A stretch of 39,031 bases of DNA, from positions 1 to 39,031 of the forward strand of contig NZ_JACSWA010000583.1 in assembly GCF_016888125.1 (NCBI RefSeq). Reading direction: 5' to 3'. The translations under genes and the position numbers were made by a program. The notes under the pieces are model-generated. The model was not told the origin of the DNA and searched no databases. It saw only the letters and a list, made by a program, of their open reading frames with translations. This stretch comes from Spirulina sp. CCY15215. Its GTDB lineage: Bacteria > Cyanobacteriota > Cyanobacteriia > Cyanobacteriales > Spirulinaceae. Positions 36,701 to 39,031 of this stretch are shown piece by piece (within the stretch, counting starts at the first letter, position 1; each line of letters opens with the position of its first letter).

Positions 36701-37294
36701 ATCATCCTCATCAAAAGTTCGCAAAATACACAGGTCTACACCCAACATATGACCGACAGTATCGACGATGGTTTGCAAAACATCTTTGAGGGGAGATTCC
36801 CCCATGCGACCGTATTGAGCATTGCGAATCGTATTTGTAACCGTATTGAGCAGGGTTTCGCGTTTGAGAGAACGACTGAGTTCGTCAGTGCGAATTTTGA
36901 GAACATTATGGGTATCGAGGGCTTGGCGCACAATATCTTTGAGAAGCTCCGCTTCCCAAGGTTTGGTCACGTATTTAAAGACTTTGCCACTATTAATGGC
37001 TTCGACTAAATCTTCAACATCGGTATAACCCGTGAGGATAATGCGAATAATATCGGGATATTGAACCGCAGCAAGGCTGAGAAATTCCGTTCCACTCATG
37101 ATCGGCATTCGCTGATCGGAAATAATGACAGCAATATCAGGAGTTTGCGCCAAAACCTCCAAACCCTTTGGACCGCTTTCTGCTTTGAGAACTCTATAAT
37201 CGCGATGAAAGGTCCGGTAGAGCAGATCCAAATTGTCTGGCTCGTCATCAACGACCAGAATTTTCGGTTTTTTAAGTCTTGCTTGGGATTTCAT
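33725..37294 (-). CDS. cyaC: CyaC-type hybrid sensor kinase/adenylate cyclase
   Basis: A 1189-residue signalling protein with the CyaC order. Receiver 1 is at about 10-125 (phospho-Asp60, Lys111); GAF domains lie at about 170-320 and 345-525. A HisKA (His554 in ISHEFRTPL) and HATPase (about 655-770; NLLSNAMKF, DTGIGIS, GTGLGLALV) follow. Receiver 2 is at about 838-950 (phospho-Asp887, Lys939), and the class III cyclase at about 1000-1185. In the cyclase, metal ligands Asp1009 and Asp1053, the adenine-selecting Lys1049 and Thr1131, and transition-state Asn1138 and Arg1142 are all present, so it should make cAMP. Thr at the second adenine position is the class IIIb mark; CyaC of Spirulina platensis, of this type, is stimulated by bicarbonate. 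An internal phosphorelay probably also controls it. Confidence 0.93.
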   Translation of the reverse strand: MKSQARLKKPKILVVDDEPDNLDLLYRTFHRDYRVLKAESGPKGLEVLAQTPDIAVIISDQRMPIMSGTEFLSLAAVQYPDIIRIILTGYTDVEDLVEAINSGKVFKYVTKPWEAELLKDIVRQALDTHNVLKIRTDELSRSLKRETLLNTVTNTIRNAQYGRMGESPLKDVLQTIVDTVGHMLGVDLCILRTFDEDDAIEGSFAYEKKSNPTDSEILSGIDNAALDLTIWETQEVQIINDTETCEFLQGDSPEILQRFKAFQMADIRSTLIIPLISQGSLTAVMALHRCRELHFWEDDEIQLAVMVADQAALAISQARSYERVQSLAKREALVNTIASGIRSSLDPQEIFMAVTQQLGSTLEVDGCALSLWTEEDEFVKCVGLYDRASAWVETEADPALSVMGQEAKGNGKRAIESDRSQLSRSVLPQSVVLISGNPVLQELLKTREPVVVMDMEDENVEEIKGVDLPLRSPARALLVVPLLVDEQIIGSITLRQSSKPRRWSHADIELAQAVASQAAIAVQQSRLFQQTRQQAERLMESDRQKTEFFQNISHEFRTPLTLMIGPLESAIDRHEDLPFDRAQIALRNSRRLLRLVNQLLDLQRLDAGRMQPSFRPCNLAEFSEQIVDTFRPYCQRKGLNLETQLEATKTIYLDGDKFDKVLYNLLSNAMKFTDVGGKITITLKSLEGRVCLQVRDTGIGISPSQIAYLFERFRQAEGSVNRSYEGTGLGLALVKEIVELHGGEVSVSSVKLGEEREGEIAGTTFTVLLYEGTSHLTSDLVIDLPLEMQAARSAVELADLEAELLEAEETREIEAIAPLNIPEYTNNPNLDFQPSDRLVLVVDDNPDLRSYVSSVLRSAGYRVCTARNGAEGYRMTEEKRPQLIVSDVMMPKVSGLDLVKMVRNNEELRGTPIILLTAKADEGSRLQGTEQGADAYLAKPFNDRELLASTRNLLSLKANEERVKNLNTYLTEAVLQRFLPPEMVQKAARGEMTLGLEPEPRLVTILFSDIVGFTQLSNQLQSQGIARVLNEYLQVMTEVVFEYGGTVDKFMGDAIIALFGAPQDFSPEEQVRRSIETAKKMYRVLDDLNDRWRKQGIIGVNNVPPVQFRCGIHQGKAVVGMFGSQHRSDYTAIGPSVNIASRLQEAATPSKILVSATVADYLSPEEKEKFKFLKLKGIEHDVLTYFINT

Positions 37295-37703
37295 TCACCG
37301 CTCTCCTAGCGTTGCCCATTATGGGGCGTATTGCATGGACTTTAGCGATCGCGTCCAAGAAATGATTGGAGAATCGCCGATTTTCTTTAACCAAATTTTT
37401 TGACCAATTTTCAAGTATTACTATCGAATTCCTCCACTAAAGATATTGCGAACGGTCTAATGATGGGTCGCACCCACACCCTGATTTCTGTGCGAGGGTT
37501 ATTTTGCCGCACAGTTAACGCGCATGACTTTCTTAACAATACTATTTTTCCCAGAGATTGTTGCCAATTCAGCATCAAAGTTCCCATTCTGTTTTTTGGC
37601 GGATTTGCAGGTAAAATTGGGATTGAGCCAGAAATTAACCTTTGATTCGAGGTTTCGTTTCTCTCTCTCCAGATTTTTCTTTGTATGTGTCATCGAGATC
37701 GTT
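37295..37703. other. Intergenic region between cyaC and the GNAT gene
   Basis: About 410 bp with divergent genes on both sides. It holds a HIP1 site near 37346, a 6-bp inverted repeat (tcgcac/gtgcga around 37470-37500) and no convincing gene. Open frames here have coding-unlike composition. The promoters of both genes should lie in it, but I could not place them with confidence. Confidence 0.4.
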
Positions 37704-38354
37704 TTGGTTTCCCTATCAGACTCTTCTCCCTCAGTACGAAAGCAGAAAAGTGCGCCTCTTTCTCAATCTCCCAATATCGTCATTTCTTTGGAAATTCGGA
37801 TGGCGAACCTTGGGGATATAAGAGATTTGTCCGAAATTTTAGTGGATAGTTTTTACTCTCATCGAGGATTAATGTTTTGGATTCACCCTCTTTTACGCTT
37901 GGGCATCTCTGAAGATTTACGCACTCGATTAAAGTCGGCTGCACCCCATTATAGTTGTCTAACGGCGATCGCGATGATTGATATACCCTCGGCACAAAAA
38001 CAGGATACAGCCGGGGTTGTTGAAATGACGGTGCGATCGAATTACCAGACAACAAAAGCGAAGGAGTCTGGCGGAAAAGTCGGAGAATTTAGTGATTATC
38101 TTTATCTCTCTAATTTGGCTGTGAGCCAAAGCTATCGACGACAAGGTATTGCGCGAAGATTATTGTTAAGTTGCGAACCTCTTGCCCTTAAATGGGGTTA
38201 TCAGGATATTTATCTCCATGTTTTAGACGATAACGAAGGAGCAAAACAACTCTATCTCAATCTCGGTTATAATATCGATCGCATTGAAAGCTATCCCAAT
38301 CATTGGATTGTGCCTCGACCCAATCGTTTATTATTACGCAAAACTTTGGTTTAA
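37704..38354 (+). CDS. GNAT-family N-acetyltransferase
   Basis: An acetyl-CoA-dependent N-acetyltransferase. The fold is visible as strand 1 (VISLEIRMANLGDIRDLSEILVDSF across residues 26-50), the core strand and acetyl-CoA pyrophosphate loop LAVSQSYRRQGIARRLLLSCE (RRQGIA is the Q/RxxGxG/A motif), and the terminal DIYLHVLDDNEGAKQLYLNLGY. Its substrate is unknown. The start is uncertain. The frame is open from 37524, but the first 60 codons look non-coding. The ATG at 37800 would cut off strand 1. I therefore chose the TTG at 37704, without a strong ribosome binding site. The stop codon lies inside a 15-bp tandem repeat. Confidence 0.8.
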   Translation: MVSLSDSSPSVRKQKSAPLSQSPNIVISLEIRMANLGDIRDLSEILVDSFYSHRGLMFWIHPLLRLGISEDLRTRLKSAAPHYSCLTAIAMIDIPSAQKQDTAGVVEMTVRSNYQTTKAKESGGKVGEFSDYLYLSNLAVSQSYRRQGIARRLLLSCEPLALKWGYQDIYLHVLDDNEGAKQLYLNLGYNIDRIESYPNHWIVPRPNRLLLRKTLV

Positions 38355-38407
38355 AATCATCTGGTTTAAAATTATCTGGTTTAAAATTATCTGGTTTAAG
38401 ATAGCTT
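38348..38407. repeat. 15-bp tandem repeat overlapping the GNAT stop codon
   Basis: Four copies of ggtttaaaattatct-type units (38348-38362, 38363-38377, 38378-38392, and a diverged 38393-38407) begin inside the last codons of the acetyltransferase gene and cover its TAA. Each unit contains the same ttTAAa, so each could end the frame. Confidence 0.9.
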
Positions 38408-38463
38408 GTTTAAAAAGCAAGAGAGATTAAGACAGAAAAACAATTTTTGTTCGATCTATTTTT

Positions 38464-38931
38464 ATGGTTTCCTATTCCTTCAATACTTCTCCCGATCGTG
38501 AGAGCGGTCTTGATGACATTCTTAGCGAGCTTAAAAAACGAAATTTTTTGATTGTCAGTAGTCGTCGCCGGAATGGCCTGATTATTTACAAGCAGCATTA
38601 TGCTGAGTTTGCAGGTCCCGGCGCTCTGGTTGGTGGGATTATCGATCCCGACGTGACTCACTTAATCCCTGTTGGTAATTGGTTGCTTGCTTCTCCTGAA
38701 GACGAGCGCGAGCGCCAACGGGCTATTTTAATGCGACGACAGTGGATCAAACTTTTTAATAATACAACAACGAATACAGATCCTCATAATCGTGTCAAAC
38801 TCATCCTCAATCAATTTGAAAATTGGTTCGATCCCGAGACCGTTACTGAAATTCCCGATGACGCGATCGCCCGTTTGGTTGGTGTTCTTCCTGAAACTGT
38901 GATTGAAGTTCGCAAAACCGGAGAATGGTGA
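38464..38931 (+). CDS. Conserved cyanobacterial protein of unknown function, 155 aa
   Basis: A 155-residue soluble protein. The first half (VSYSFNTSPDRESGLDDILSELKKRNFLIVSSRRR to GPGALVGGIIDPDVTHLIPVGNWLL, residues 2-75) and the segment LMRRQWIKLFNNTT (about 89-102) look like a compact conserved domain. The C-terminus (PDDAIARLVGVLPETVIEV) may form helices. There is no signal peptide or membrane segment. I believe similar proteins occur in other cyanobacteria, but I know no function. The gene is 109 bp behind the acetyltransferase on the same strand and directly followed by a heptamer repeat array. Confidence 0.8.
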   Translation: MVSYSFNTSPDRESGLDDILSELKKRNFLIVSSRRRNGLIIYKQHYAEFAGPGALVGGIIDPDVTHLIPVGNWLLASPEDERERQRAILMRRQWIKLFNNTTTNTDPHNRVKLILNQFENWFDPETVTEIPDDAIARLVGVLPETVIEVRKTGEW

Positions 38932-38935
38932 TTGG

Positions 38936-39031
38936 TAGTTGATAGTTGATAGTTGATAGTTGATAGTTGATAGTTGATAGTTGATAGTTGATAGTTGATA
39001 GTTGATAGTTGATAGTTGATAGTTGATAGTT
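38936..39031. repeat. Heptamer tandem repeat array (STRR type), truncated by window end
   Basis: At least 13 perfect head-to-tail copies of tagttga begin 4 bp after the stop codon of the 155-aa protein gene and run to the end of the window. The full length is unknown. Such short tandemly repeated heptamers are typical of filamentous cyanobacteria; this example has no variation between copies. Confidence 0.97.

Overview
The window comes from a cyanobacterium. It carries psbI (a photosystem II subunit), a very high density of HIP1 palindromes (GCGATCGC and its GATCGC core) on both strands and inside genes, a DUF3769 LptD-like outer-membrane protein, a CyaC-type bicarbonate-responsive adenylate cyclase, and several short tandem repeat arrays of the kind common in filamentous cyanobacteria. 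The genus cannot be named from this sequence. No rRNA, tRNA, insertion sequence, integrase or CRISPR array was seen.

Layout. 1-2.4 kb: the start of a secreted protein on the minus strand, a decayed PAS/GGDEF remnant, then arsS (arsenosugar radical SAM enzyme) with a TVP38/TMEM64 membrane protein. 2.5-8.0 kb: a membrane histidine kinase, a large cyanobacterial protein of unknown function, methionine aminopeptidase, and a SIMPL-domain periplasmic protein. 8.2-13.2 kb: psbI, the DUF3769 outer-membrane protein, a repeat-rich spacer, purQ and a DMT exporter. 13.2-19.8 kb: pyruvate kinase, a DEDDh exonuclease, a Cys-rich mini-protein, a zinc-ribbon/PP2C phosphatase with a repeat linker, and miaB. 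19.9-26.2 kb: a Uma2-family protein with a HIP1-encoded coiled coil, an unknown protein preceded by a striking cloverleaf-like inverted-repeat element, a lone DppC-type permease, a 66-residue protein, and a large TpsA-like haemagglutinin-domain exoprotein.

The most interesting region is 26.2-32.5 kb, a compact minus-strand operon in the transcription order BMP-family binding protein, permease, permease, biuret-hydrolase-like enzyme, double ABC ATPase, second cysteine hydrolase. The two isochorismatase-superfamily hydrolases lie within and at the end of the transporter genes. The first closely resembles biuret hydrolase BiuH, including the catalytic Asp/Lys/Cys spacing. I propose that the operon imports and hydrolyses biuret, triuret or a related ureido-nitrogen compound. 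The last step, allophanate hydrolase, is not in the window.

32.7-39.0 kb: an Rpn/PD-(D/E)XK nuclease-family protein with slippage repeats, the 1189-residue CyaC-like cyclase, a GNAT acetyltransferase, a conserved cyanobacterial protein of unknown function, and a heptamer repeat array running off the end. Where the given reading frame had an implausible N-terminal extension I chose a shorter start and say so in the entry.
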